This document shows, one piece after another, positions 42,484-50,258 of a stretch of DNA of 64,000 nt; positions within the stretch are counted from its first letter, which is position 1; every line of letters begins with the position of its first letter. Position numbers and translations under genes: made by a program. The notes under the pieces are model-generated. The model was given only the letters and a program-made list of their open reading frames with translations, had not been told where the DNA came from and did no database searches. This DNA is from Desulfovermiculus halophilus DSM 18834 (lineage in GTDB: Bacteria; Desulfobacterota; Desulfovibrionia; Desulfovibrionales; Desulfothermaceae), in assembly GCF_000620765.1 (NCBI RefSeq), contig NZ_JIAK01000016.1, positions 1 to 64,000 of the forward strand. Direction: 5' to 3'.

Positions 42484-43857
42484 ATGTTCGGAATAGAAAT
42501 CTTAATCATAGCCGATGACCCTGCCTCCATGCAGGAATTGCAGACCAAGCTCCAAGACAAAGGGTATGGAGTAACCTGCTGCCTGGGCAGAGACAAAGGC
42601 TTGACAGCCATCGAGGAAACGGAATTCGATGTCGTCCTCATCGATCTGGAGCACGAATCAATTGACGAATTCACTATGCTCCGGCGGACAAAGGAGTTGT
42701 ATCCGGACACAGAAGTCATCATCATCACCGCTTCTGCCTCGGTTGAAATCGCGGTCGAGGCCATCAAGGAAGGAGCCTTCCATTATCTGGCCAAGCCCTT
42801 TCATCCAGACGAGGTCCTTTTTCTGATCAAAAATGCGTTGGACAAGCGAATCATGCGCCTGGAGCTCATGGAGCTCAGGGACCTGGTTTCCGGAAAGCGT
42901 TATCTGAACAAGCTGATTGGCAAGAGCCCAAAAATCCAGCAGCTGAAAAAAAAAATCACTAGAATTGCCCCCCTGGACTGCACCGTCCTGATCCGGGGGG
43001 AAACCGGAACAGGAAAGGAGATGGTTGCCCGGATCATCCACCGCATGAGTCTGCGGGCAGAGCGCAAGTTCCTGGCCGTAAACTGCGGAACCCTGAATCC
43101 CGAGCTTTTGAGCAATGAACTGTTCGGTCACGAAAAAGAGGCCTTTACCGGGGCCCAGAAGGTCAAAAAAGGAGTATTTGAAGCCATCTCCGGGGGAACG
43201 ATTCTTTTGGATGAAATCGGGGACATGCCGTCCCAGATGCAGGTCCAGCTTCTGCGGGTGCTGCAGGAAAAATCCATCATTCGAGTCGGAGGGACCGAGG
43301 AAGTTCCGGTTGATATGCGCATCCTGGCTGCCACCAACCGCCCGTTGCAGCAGGAGATTGCCAGGGGAACGTTCAGAGAAGACCTCTATTACCGGCTCAA
43401 TGTTTTTACTTTGCGCCTTCCCCCCTTGCGGGAACGACGGGATGACATCCCCTTGTTCTGCCGATACTTTGTGGACAAATATGCCCGGCAGTTCGAGAAA
43501 GAGATTCCCCACATCGCCCCGCCTGCCATGCGGGCGATTTCAGCCTATTCTTTTCCGGGGAATGTCCGGGAATTGGAAAATATTATTGAACGGGCAGTCG
43601 TTTTGGCCGATGGGCCGGTGATTATGCCCGAACACCTGCCCCAACGGGTCCGCGGTCAAACCGCGAAGTCCGTGGATCATCCAAGAGCCGGCAGACTTTC
43701 GACTCTGGCTGAACTGGAGCGGGAACACCTGATCCGGGTTCTGGAGCACACAGGCAACAATAAGTCCAGGGCGGCACAAATCCTGGGCATTGACCGGGTC
43801 TCTCTGTGGCGAAAGATCAAGCGCTATGGCCTGGAAAAGGATTCTCATGTTGCATGA
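42484..43857 (+). CDS. Sigma-54-dependent response regulator
   Basis: The 457-residue activator has a receiver domain (1-125) with acidic pair Asp11/Asp12, phosphoacceptor Asp54 in VLIDLE, Thr82 and Lys104. The AAA+ domain has Walker A GETGTGKE (172-179) and Walker B TILLDEIGD. The sigma-54 contact loop reads EAFTGA (219-224) instead of GAFTGA. A Fis-type HTH ends the protein (NKSRAAQILGIDRVSLWRKI). The first of three GTTGCA-N3-TGCAAC palindromes overlaps its stop codon, and a consensus sigma-54 promoter and small ORF lie just downstream. The likely kinase is not adjacent. Confidence 0.93.
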   Translation: MFGIEILIIADDPASMQELQTKLQDKGYGVTCCLGRDKGLTAIEETEFDVVLIDLEHESIDEFTMLRRTKELYPDTEVIIITASASVEIAVEAIKEGAFHYLAKPFHPDEVLFLIKNALDKRIMRLELMELRDLVSGKRYLNKLIGKSPKIQQLKKKITRIAPLDCTVLIRGETGTGKEMVARIIHRMSLRAERKFLAVNCGTLNPELLSNELFGHEKEAFTGAQKVKKGVFEAISGGTILLDEIGDMPSQMQVQLLRVLQEKSIIRVGGTEEVPVDMRILAATNRPLQQEIARGTFREDLYYRLNVFTLRLPPLRERRDDIPLFCRYFVDKYARQFEKEIPHIAPPAMRAISAYSFPGNVRELENIIERAVVLADGPVIMPEHLPQRVRGQTAKSVDHPRAGRLSTLAELEREHLIRVLEHTGNNKSRAAQILGIDRVSLWRKIKRYGLEKDSHVA

Positions 43858-43880
43858 TGCAACTCGTTGCATTATGCAAC
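43849..43880. promoter_or_regulatory. Two tandem palindromic activator sites
   Basis: GTTGCA-TGA-TGCAAC (43849-43863) and GTTGCA-TTA-TGCAAC (43866-43880) are perfect inverted repeats of one consensus, with centres 17 bases apart. The first overlaps the regulator's last codons and TGA. They lie about 135-165 bases upstream of the -24/-12 promoter, as enhancer sites usually do. Binding by the adjacent regulator is inferred. Confidence 0.8.
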
Positions 43881-43934
43881 ATGGATGAGCCACCGGCGTA
43901 TTTCCCGGCCCGGACCCGCATCCACCCGCCACCT

Positions 43935-43949
43935 GTTGCATATTGCAAC
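43935..43949. promoter_or_regulatory. Third palindromic activator site
   Basis: GTTGCA-TAT-TGCAAC repeats the consensus of the two upstream sites. It is 65 bases before the -24 element. Three matches to a 12-base symmetrical pattern within 100 bases are very unlikely by chance. Confidence 0.8.
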
Positions 43950-44013
43950 GAACGCCAGGGGCCCTTCCCGTTTATCTCTCTGTTATTATTTGCTTTTACC
44001 TTGCAGGTTCATG

Positions 44014-44029
44014 TGGCACGCCGCTTGCT
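44014..44029 (+). promoter_or_regulatory. Sigma-54 (-24/-12) promoter
   Basis: TGGCACG-CCGC-TTGCT fits the sigma-54 consensus TGGCACG-N4-TTGCW exactly. Transcription would start near 44040, leaving about 45 bases of leader before the ATG of the 38-codon ORF. Confidence 0.9.
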
Positions 44030-44085
44030 CTATACCTTCTGTACTCGGATTTGAAAACTCTCACAGAACAGGAGGATATACGTCT

Positions 44086-44202
44086 ATGAGCTTGATTATT
44101 TCTCTTTTTTCACGAATCAAGGAATTCTTTGCAGCCATCGACCGTCTTGAAGAGCGGGCCACCTTGGCTCAGGCCGGCCACAAGCCGGACAGCAGGTCGT
44201 AG
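44086..44202 (+). CDS. Small protein under sigma-54 control (38 aa)
   Basis: The ORF begins ATG 44086 after GGAGG at 44071-44075 and ends TAG. The peptide has a hydrophobic-amphipathic N-terminal helix (MSLIISLFSRIKEFFAAIDR), a charged middle (LEERATLAQAG) and a basic tail (HKPDSRS). The helix could lie on a membrane or bind a partner protein. No family is recognised. The consensus sigma-54 promoter and three activator sites upstream strongly suggest that the peptide, or the RNA that carries it, is the regulator's target. Confidence 0.75.
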   Translation: MSLIISLFSRIKEFFAAIDRLEERATLAQAGHKPDSRS

Positions 44203-44279
44203 CATTCCTCTTTGGTCCCCTGCCCCTTTTCGCCATACCTCCCAGCCTAGGCCAAAAAGCAGGGGGCCATTTCAACGAC

Positions 44280-44302
44280 AAAAGGGCCCTTGCGGGCCCT
44301 TT
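44280..44302. terminator. GC-rich hairpin after the small ORF
   Basis: AAAGGGCCC-TTGC-GGGCCCTTT is a perfect 9-bp stem 78 bases past the small ORF stop. The T-run is short (three T) on the plus strand and four on the minus strand, so termination efficiency is uncertain. Confidence 0.5.
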
Positions 44303-44400
44303 GCCTGCCGGCATTCCTCTTCGCTTGATTTGCAAGGCAAAACGAAACTTTGGGTAACTGTTCCGCCGCATGGGAAGCGCAAGATGCGCATCACATCAGG

Positions 44401-44683
44401 GGCTCTTGGACACAGAAAGTGGAATTGCCTACATAGGAGTTTGCCGTCTCTTCTGTGTGCCGTGAGCGGCAGGCCCGCACATTTTCTTGGTCCCGCCAAA
44501 AGGGGGAAACCAGGCACTCACATGCATGATATGCTCAGTCCATCTGAAGGCAATGTCCATCATGTGAGTGCCTGGAGGGGGCAGGGATCCCCCCTTTGGC
44601 GGGGTATAGAAAATACCGGGCCGAAAGTGGGCACACAGAAGAGATGGCAAACTCCAAAAATCCACAGGCTGCGGCGAAGAACC
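44401..44683 (+). mobile_element. Long fold-back element (283 bp)
   Basis: The copy runs from GGCTCTTGGACACAG to GCGAAGAACC, flanked by ACATCAGG (44393-44400) and ACATCATG (44684-44691), 7 of 8 bases identical. It contains nested inverted repeats: GAGTTTGCCGTCTCTTCTGT and the reverse complement of that block further right, and an inner arm CCCGCCAAAAGGGGG with its near-inverse. No protein is encoded. Together with the hairpin at 44280 it fills the 573-base gap before ferredoxin. Confidence 0.88.
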
Positions 44684-44776
44684 ACATCATGCCCTTTGAG
44701 CACACACCCTTACGGTGGGGTCTGAACAAAAAAACGACCAAAAAATCGTCCTTATTCCAGCTCCGGCTGCAAGACC

Positions 44777-44971
44777 CTACTCTTCCCAGGAGATGCATTC
44801 CACTGGGCAGGAATCCATGGCCTCTTGGATGTCGTCCTCCGGGCCGCCTTCGGGCTTGATCACATAGGCCTTTTCCGTATCCGCGTCAAAGGCGAACACC
44901 TCGGGGCAGATCTCCACACAGCTCTCGCATCCAATGCACTCTTCCTGATCCAACACAACTTTCTTGCTCAT
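44777..44971 (-). CDS. Ferredoxin, single [4Fe-4S] cluster
   Basis: The 64-residue ferredoxin has Cys12, Cys15 and Cys18 in CIGCESC, and the fourth ligand Cys55 before Pro (DSCPVECI). Cys22 and Cys59 are extra cysteines that could form a disulfide or a second site. The overall acidic composition is typical of Desulfovibrio-type ferredoxin I. It carries low-potential electrons in the cytosol. It is downstream of panD on the same strand, with a GGAGGCGAC-type ribosome site. Confidence 0.96.
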   Translation of the reverse strand: MSKKVVLDQEECIGCESCVEICPEVFAFDADTEKAYVIKPEGGPEDDIQEAMDSCPVECISWEE

Positions 44972-45016
44972 GTCGCCTCCGGAGAATAAAGGGTTCTTCG
45001 ATCTTGTCGGTGAATG

Positions 45017-45364
45017 TTACCGCATTTCTCGATTCTGCTCGTCGACAAAGACCAGCCTGGGCTCGTGCCCATCCAGCTCGTCCCGGTTCAGCCAAGTGTA
45101 CGCGGCAATGATAACCTTGTGCCCTGCCCGCCCCTTGAGAGCCGCAGCACCGTTGAGGCCGATCTCCCCCTGGTTGCCGACAATGGCATAGGTGGTCAGC
45201 CGATTGCCGTTGGTCACATTGTACACGTCCACCTGCTCATTGGGCAATATGCCGGATGCCTCCATCAGCTTGGGGCAAATGGCTATGCTTCCCACATAGT
45301 CGACATCGGCAAAGGTAATCGTTGCCCGATGAATCTTGGCCTGTAAAAAACACCGCATTGCCAT
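45017..45364 (-). CDS. panD: Aspartate 1-decarboxylase
   Basis: PanD makes beta-alanine for pantothenate. The 115-residue proenzyme is processed at Gly25-Ser26 within DYVGSIAI to create the catalytic pyruvoyl group. Other landmarks are VDVYNVTNGNRLTTY and GEIGLNGAAALKGRAGHKVI. Length is slightly below the common 120-140. Its start is 4 bases after the panC stop, so the two are coupled and give both substrates for pantothenate condensation. Confidence 0.97.
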   Translation of the reverse strand: MAMRCFLQAKIHRATITFADVDYVGSIAICPKLMEASGILPNEQVDVYNVTNGNRLTTYAIVGNQGEIGLNGAAALKGRAGHKVIIAAYTWLNRDELDGHEPRLVFVDEQNREMR

Positions 45365-45368
45365 TTTA

Positions 45369-46217
45369 TCATCCTTGAATCAGCATGTTATCGATAAGTC
45401 TGGCCGAGCCCACATGCACAGCCACAGCAGCCAGAACCTGGGAATCGATTCGATCCACCGGGGTCAGTTCCCAGGGATGGACGAAGTGCACATAATCAAT
45501 GCGTCCAGACGGTATGTTCCGGGCATAGTAGTCTTCCAGCCGCGATTTGAGCTTCGCGGTCCCGGTTTCCCCATCCCGGACCCAATCCTGGATGTATTGC
45601 AGACCGGCATAGATATGGGCAGCCTGTCTCCGCTCCTGGTCGCTGAGATACGCATTTCTGGAGCTCATGGCCAGGCCGTCCTCTTCCCGGACGATTGGTC
45701 GTCCAACAATCTGCACCGGAAGATTCAGATCTCTGGCCATACGGGTGATGACCACCATCTGCTGCCAGTCTTTTTGGCCGAAAACCGCTGTATGCGGCAG
45801 GGCCATATTCAGCAGCTTGCAGACCACGGTACACACCCCGCGGAAGAAATGCGGCCTGCTCTGCCCGCACAAATAGGTGCTCAAACCGGGCACGTCCACC
45901 CAGGTATCGTGATTGGGGCTGTAAACCTCATCCGCTTGGGGAGTGAACAGGATGTCCACCCCGGATTCCCGGGCCAAGTCCTGGTCCCTCTCCAGGTCGC
46001 GGGGATAGCGGTCCAGGTCTTCGGCTGGACCGAATTGTGCGGGGTTGACGAACAGACTGACCAGAACAGTGTCCGCATTCTCCCGGGCCCAGCGCATGAG
46101 GCTCAAATGTCCTTCATGAAAGTAGCCCATAGTCGGGACCAAGGCAGTGACCCGTCCGGAACAGCGAAGATCAAGGCACTGGTTTTGGAACGCATGTACT
46201 GAACTGAGAACCTGCAT
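45369..46217 (-). CDS. panC: Pantothenate synthetase
   Basis: PanC condenses pantoate with beta-alanine using ATP. The 282-residue product has the HIGH-like motif PTMGYFHEGHLSLM, VNPAQFGPAEDLDRYPR, FFRGVCTVVCKLLN, and the KMSKS-like EEDGLAMSSRNAYL. Length is normal. It is cotranscribed with panD, which supplies its amino substrate. panB is not in the window. truA lies upstream on the same strand. Confidence 0.97.
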   Translation of the reverse strand: MQVLSSVHAFQNQCLDLRCSGRVTALVPTMGYFHEGHLSLMRWARENADTVLVSLFVNPAQFGPAEDLDRYPRDLERDQDLARESGVDILFTPQADEVYSPNHDTWVDVPGLSTYLCGQSRPHFFRGVCTVVCKLLNMALPHTAVFGQKDWQQMVVITRMARDLNLPVQIVGRPIVREEDGLAMSSRNAYLSDQERRQAAHIYAGLQYIQDWVRDGETGTAKLKSRLEDYYARNIPSGRIDYVHFVHPWELTPVDRIDSQVLAAVAVHVGSARLIDNMLIQG

Positions 46218-46264
46218 GTTTCCTTCCTGTCAAGGGGTCTCGCGCCGCTTCAGGCCGCCGGCAA

Positions 46265-47026
46265 TCAGTTGATCCGGGAAAGTGTCCCCGGATCATATCC
46301 CACCTGAACCAAAGTCAGGCCTCTGGCCGGAGCTGTAGCCGGACCCAAGCGGCGGTCCCTGCTTTCCAAAAGAGAACGCAACTGGCCGATACCCATCTTT
46401 CCCCTGCCCACAGCCACCAAGGCCCCCATGAGGTTACGGACCATCTGCTTGACAAAGCCGTTGGCTGTGAAGCTGCAGTCAATCCGGCGGTCTCTGTCCC
46501 TTATTTCAACATCATGCAAGCGACGTACCGTATGAGCCACCGGTGTACCGGCGTTCTGAAAAGCGGCAAAGTCATGCTCGCCCCGGATGACTTCAGCAGC
46601 CTCCCGCAGGGGAGCGGCTTCCACTCCGGGCATCCACCAGACAAAGGGCCGATCCTGGGGCAATACATATTCCGGATGGGTCCACAGGGAGTACACGTAC
46701 TCCTTTTCCCGGGCCGAATACTGGGCATGGAATCCGGGGTGGACATATTGTGCCTCCCGTACGGCAATATCCTCGGGAAGCATACGGTTCAAGGCCCGGA
46801 CCCAGGGCACATCACACCGCTTTTGGGGAACATCGGCGTGGGCCACCTGGCCCAGGGCATGCACCCCGGAGTCTGTTCGGCCTGAACCGTGAACCACAAC
46901 CTTCTGGGAACAGATTGTGGACAGGGCATCCTGCAGGCAGCCCTGCACTGTACGTGTCCCGGGCTGAACTTGCCAACCCTGGAAATGAGTGCCAGTATAG
47001 GCCACAATCAGTTTCAAACGGGGCAT
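46265..47026 (-). CDS. truA: tRNA pseudouridine(38-40) synthase
   Basis: TruA isomerises uridines 38-40 in the anticodon arm of many tRNAs. The 253-residue product has catalytic Asp52 in GSGRTDSGVHALGQV, AYTGTHFQGWQVQPG at the N-terminus, and FVKQMVRNLMGALVAVGRGK near the C-terminus. Length is typical. It is first of a truA-panC-panD-ferredoxin series on the minus strand and is divergent from the MoeA fusion gene, with a short gap of 48 bases. Confidence 0.97.
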   Translation of the reverse strand: MPRLKLIVAYTGTHFQGWQVQPGTRTVQGCLQDALSTICSQKVVVHGSGRTDSGVHALGQVAHADVPQKRCDVPWVRALNRMLPEDIAVREAQYVHPGFHAQYSAREKEYVYSLWTHPEYVLPQDRPFVWWMPGVEAAPLREAAEVIRGEHDFAAFQNAGTPVAHTVRRLHDVEIRDRDRRIDCSFTANGFVKQMVRNLMGALVAVGRGKMGIGQLRSLLESRDRRLGPATAPARGLTLVQVGYDPGTLSRIN

Positions 47027-47074
47027 GAGCTTCAGGTGCCCTTATTTTTCCAACCTGTCAAGGATATCTGCATA

Positions 47075-49018
47075 ATGACCGCCACACGCAACATCTATCT
47101 GCAAACAGTGCCGATTGAGCAGGCAATCGAGGAAATAAAGTCCCGCATAGACCGCACCGCCCTGGCCGGCACCGAGATCGTCCCCACCCATGAAGCAGCC
47201 GGGCGGATCACAGCTCAAGCAGTGTACGCCAAATGCTCGTCTCCCACCTACCATTCCGCAGCCATGGACGGGATTGCAGTCAGAGCGGAAAGCACCTTTG
47301 CGGCCCGGGAAGGCAGTCCGGTCAGCCTCAAGGCAGGCCAAGATTATCAGCCGGTGAACACCGGAGAGCCTATGCCCGGGTTCGCCGATGCAGTGATCAT
47401 GATCGAGCACGTGCACCAGGCTGACCAACAGACTGTGCACATCGAAGCTCCGGCCCATCCCTGGCAGCACGTCCGGCGCATCGGGGAAGACATTGTGGCC
47501 ACTGAGCTGATCCTGCCCCAAAACCGGGTCCTGAATGCGTACGATATCGGTGCCTTGCTCAGCGGCGGGATCTTCGAGCTGAACGTTCGGCAAAAGCTGC
47601 GGGTCCGTATCATTCCCACCGGGGACGAAGTCCTGGACTTTACCACCCGGCCATCTCCCCAGCCTGGAGAGGTCATTGAGAGCAACTCGCAGGTGATGGG
47701 GTTAATGCTCGGATCCTGGGGCTGCGAGGTAACCCGGGTTCCTCCGGTTGCGGACAATGAACAGGAGCTCACTCAGGCCCTCCGGGACGCCCTGGACGCG
47801 GGAAGCCATATGGTCATCATCGGAGCAGGCTCTTCGGCCGGGACCAAGGACTACACCCGCAAGGCGATGGAAAACCTGGGAGAGGTGCTTATCCACGGCC
47901 TGGCGGCCATGCCGGGCAAGCCCAGTCTGTTCGGGCTGAGCGGCAACACCCTGCTGGTCGGAGCGCCGGGCTATCCGGTGAGCAGCGTGATCTGCTGCGA
48001 GCAGGTCCTGCGCCCCATTATCTTCTGGCTCGGCCATATCCGCCCCCCGTCCCGGCCCACGGTTCAAGTTTCCTTGACCCGCAGCGTTCCCTCCAAGCTG
48101 GGACAGGATGAATTCCTGCGCCTGAGCATCGGCCGGGTGGGCGAGCATTGGGTGGCGACCCCCTTGCCCCGGGGGGCCGGCCTGATCACCTCCCTGACCA
48201 AGGCCCAGGGCATGGCCAAGATCCCCAGGTCCTCGGAGGGCCATCCGGCGGACAAGCCCCTGACAGCCGAATGCCTGGTCTCCAGGGATGAGCTGGAGCA
48301 GACCCTGGTCTGTGTGGGCAGCCACGACAACATCCTGGATCTCTTGGCCAACGAGCTCATGGACCAGGAGAAGCCGATCACCCTGGCCTCCACCCATGTG
48401 GGCAGCGTGGGAGGACTGCAGGCCCTGAAGCGGGGAACCGCACACCTGGGCGGGTCCCATCTCTTTGATCCGGACAGTCAGGACTACAACTTCCCCTTTC
48501 TGGACAAGTACCTGCCTGGAGTGGAGGTGCAGGCGGTCAATGTGGCCATCCGCCATCAAGGCCTGATCGTGCCCAAAGGCAACCCGAAGAAAATTTCCAC
48601 AATCAAGGATCTGGCCGACTCTCAATTGATGTTCATCAATCGCCAGCGCGGGGCCGGGACCCGGATCCTGTTCGACGACCACCTGCGGCAGGCGGGCATA
48701 TCTTCGGATCAGATCACCGGCTACGACCAGGAGGAGTTTACCCATATGGCCGTGGCCGTGAATGTCCTTTCCCAAACCGCTGACTGCGGCATGGGCATCT
48801 ACGCTGCGGCCAAGGCCCTGGACCTGGACTTTGTCCCCTTGGCCCGGGAGCGCTATGACCTGATCATCCCTGCGGCCCATATGCAAGATCCCAAGGTCCA
48901 GACCGTGCTCGCCCTGCTCCGGGACGGCGATTTTCAAAACAAGATCGAGGATCTGGGTGGATATGAGACTCAACTGAGCGGCCGGATCATGCAGCCAGGA
49001 ATGGGGCTGGGCACATAA
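47075..49018 (+). CDS. MoeA-periplasmic-binding-domain fusion protein
   Basis: The 647-residue protein is MoeA over about 1-410 and a substrate-binding-protein-like (LysR/PBP-type) domain over about 420-630. MoeA marks are HEAAGRITA, PTYHSAAMDGIAV, NTGEPMPGFADAVIMIE, the MPT-binding GAGSSAGTKDY and a gephyrin-like ALRD...LIHGLAAMPGKPSLFG. The PBP part has ASTHVGSVGGLQALKRG, YLPGVEVQAVNV and NRQRGAGTRILFDDHL. ATG 47075 follows AAGGA at 10 bases. The MoeA half inserts molybdate or tungstate into molybdopterin, and the PBP half may sense the oxyanion or cofactor; the latter is inference. Confidence 0.9.
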   Translation: MTATRNIYLQTVPIEQAIEEIKSRIDRTALAGTEIVPTHEAAGRITAQAVYAKCSSPTYHSAAMDGIAVRAESTFAAREGSPVSLKAGQDYQPVNTGEPMPGFADAVIMIEHVHQADQQTVHIEAPAHPWQHVRRIGEDIVATELILPQNRVLNAYDIGALLSGGIFELNVRQKLRVRIIPTGDEVLDFTTRPSPQPGEVIESNSQVMGLMLGSWGCEVTRVPPVADNEQELTQALRDALDAGSHMVIIGAGSSAGTKDYTRKAMENLGEVLIHGLAAMPGKPSLFGLSGNTLLVGAPGYPVSSVICCEQVLRPIIFWLGHIRPPSRPTVQVSLTRSVPSKLGQDEFLRLSIGRVGEHWVATPLPRGAGLITSLTKAQGMAKIPRSSEGHPADKPLTAECLVSRDELEQTLVCVGSHDNILDLLANELMDQEKPITLASTHVGSVGGLQALKRGTAHLGGSHLFDPDSQDYNFPFLDKYLPGVEVQAVNVAIRHQGLIVPKGNPKKISTIKDLADSQLMFINRQRGAGTRILFDDHLRQAGISSDQITGYDQEEFTHMAVAVNVLSQTADCGMGIYAAAKALDLDFVPLARERYDLIIPAAHMQDPKVQTVLALLRDGDFQNKIEDLGGYETQLSGRIMQPGMGLGT

Positions 49019-49105
49019 CCGGTAGTCGGTGGTCCGGAGTCAGTCGCCGGATTGCCCAATCAAGACAGGTGCGGTTGGCAGGGCAAGTACCGCCCAGATT
49101 TTACC

Positions 49106-49387
49106 GGCTCTTCGACCCAGAAAGTGGAATTGCCTACATGAGAGTTTGCCGTCTCTTCTGTGTGCCGTGAGCGGCAGGCCCGCACATTTTCTTGGTCCCG
49201 CCAAAAGGGGGAAACCAGGCACTCACATGCATGATATGCTCAGTCCATCTGAAAACAATGTCCAGCATGTGAGTGCCTGGAGGGGGCAGGGATCCCCCTT
49301 TGGCGGGGCTTAGAAAATACCGGGCCGAAAGTGGGCACACAGAAGAGACGGCAAACTCCAAAAATCCACAAGCTACGTCGAAGAACC
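49106..49387 (+). mobile_element. Long fold-back element (282 bp)
   Basis: The copy runs from GGCTCTTCGACCCAG to CGTCGAAGAACC, with a perfect 8-bp duplication ATTTTACC (49098-49105 and 49388-49395). The right duplication contains the TAA stop of the SAM hydrolase gene read leftward. The internal architecture is the same as in the other long copies at 44401 and 53530. It fills most of the gap between the MoeA fusion gene and the next gene. Confidence 0.93.
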
Positions 49388-49390
49388 ATT

Positions 49391-50200
49391 TTACCCCAGG
49401 TCTATGATGCACGCATCCCCGATGGCCAGATCCAGGTGCCGGGCGCATGGACGTTGGTTGCAGGCCAGCTCCAGATAGCCCTGACTGCCGGCCAGAAGGC
49501 CCACGCTGTCTTCTGGGATTCTGGCGTAGGTGGAAACCGCATATACGCTCTCCCGCCTGGGATGCAGGAGGGCAAAAGACGACCCGGCCGGAAAGCGTCG
49601 GCCCCAGGTCCGACAGTCCAGATTCAGGATGCAATTGCCGAAACCATCCACGTGCATCACAGTCGCCTGCACCTGATTCCCATGCAGGACGGCTAAGCTC
49701 CAATGCGTGCTCCTGCAATCCGCAGGGGTGATCTCTGTACCAAGCTCCGCAGCTTCGACACCTTCAGCCAACCGGCAGGCCAAGGGAGCAAAGACATCCC
49801 GGCCGTGAAAGGTTGCGCTCACCTCATTTTTCGGAGCCGGAGAATTGATGCGCCACACACGGCAGTCGGTCTGGCTGGTCAGAAGTAGGCCGATAAGGCC
49901 GTTGTCCGGGGTCAGAACAGATTTTTTGTTCTGCTCAAACAAGAGAAGAGGCCGGCTGGTCCCCACTCCGGGATCGACCACAGCCAGACCGATCGACCCT
50001 TCCGGGAGATAGGGCCAGGATGAGGCCAGGAAAAATCCGGCCTGTACGGCATTGTGGGCCTGGACCCCGTGGCTGAGATCCAGGATAGTGGCCTGTGGAC
50101 ACAAGGACCAGAGAACGGCCTTCATCTGCCCTACATAGGGATCCTGAAGACCGAAATCCGTGAGCAGAAAAAAGGTTGGTGGCTTATGCGGACCAGGCAT
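49391..50200 (-). CDS. SAM hydrolase/SAM-dependent halogenase family (DUF62)
   Basis: The 269-residue product belongs to the DUF62 family of S-adenosylmethionine hydrolases and halogenases. TDFGLQDPYVGQMKA is the N-terminal signature. VVDPGVGTSRPLLL and SATFHGRDVFAPLA supply the conserved Asp-Arg-His group of the hydroxide adenosyltransferases, so hydrolysis of SAM to adenosine and methionine is more likely than fluorination. Start is ATG 50200; TTG 50224 in frame is an alternative. The stop lies inside the duplication left by the adjacent element. Confidence 0.88.
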   Translation of the reverse strand: MPGPHKPPTFFLLTDFGLQDPYVGQMKAVLWSLCPQATILDLSHGVQAHNAVQAGFFLASSWPYLPEGSIGLAVVDPGVGTSRPLLLFEQNKKSVLTPDNGLIGLLLTSQTDCRVWRINSPAPKNEVSATFHGRDVFAPLACRLAEGVEAAELGTEITPADCRSTHWSLAVLHGNQVQATVMHVDGFGNCILNLDCRTWGRRFPAGSSFALLHPRRESVYAVSTYARIPEDSVGLLAGSQGYLELACNQRPCARHLDLAIGDACIIDLG

Positions 50201-50258
50201 GTTCAGTTGGTTTCGATTTTCCAATTCTCATCTGCCGCCTGATGCTCGTGAAACTGCC

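Noticed and set aside
49134-49718. 194-codon frame crossing a fold-back element
   Set aside because: It spans the element and the antisense of the SAM hydrolase gene, so it is not a transposase. No mobile-element protein is encoded in any copy.
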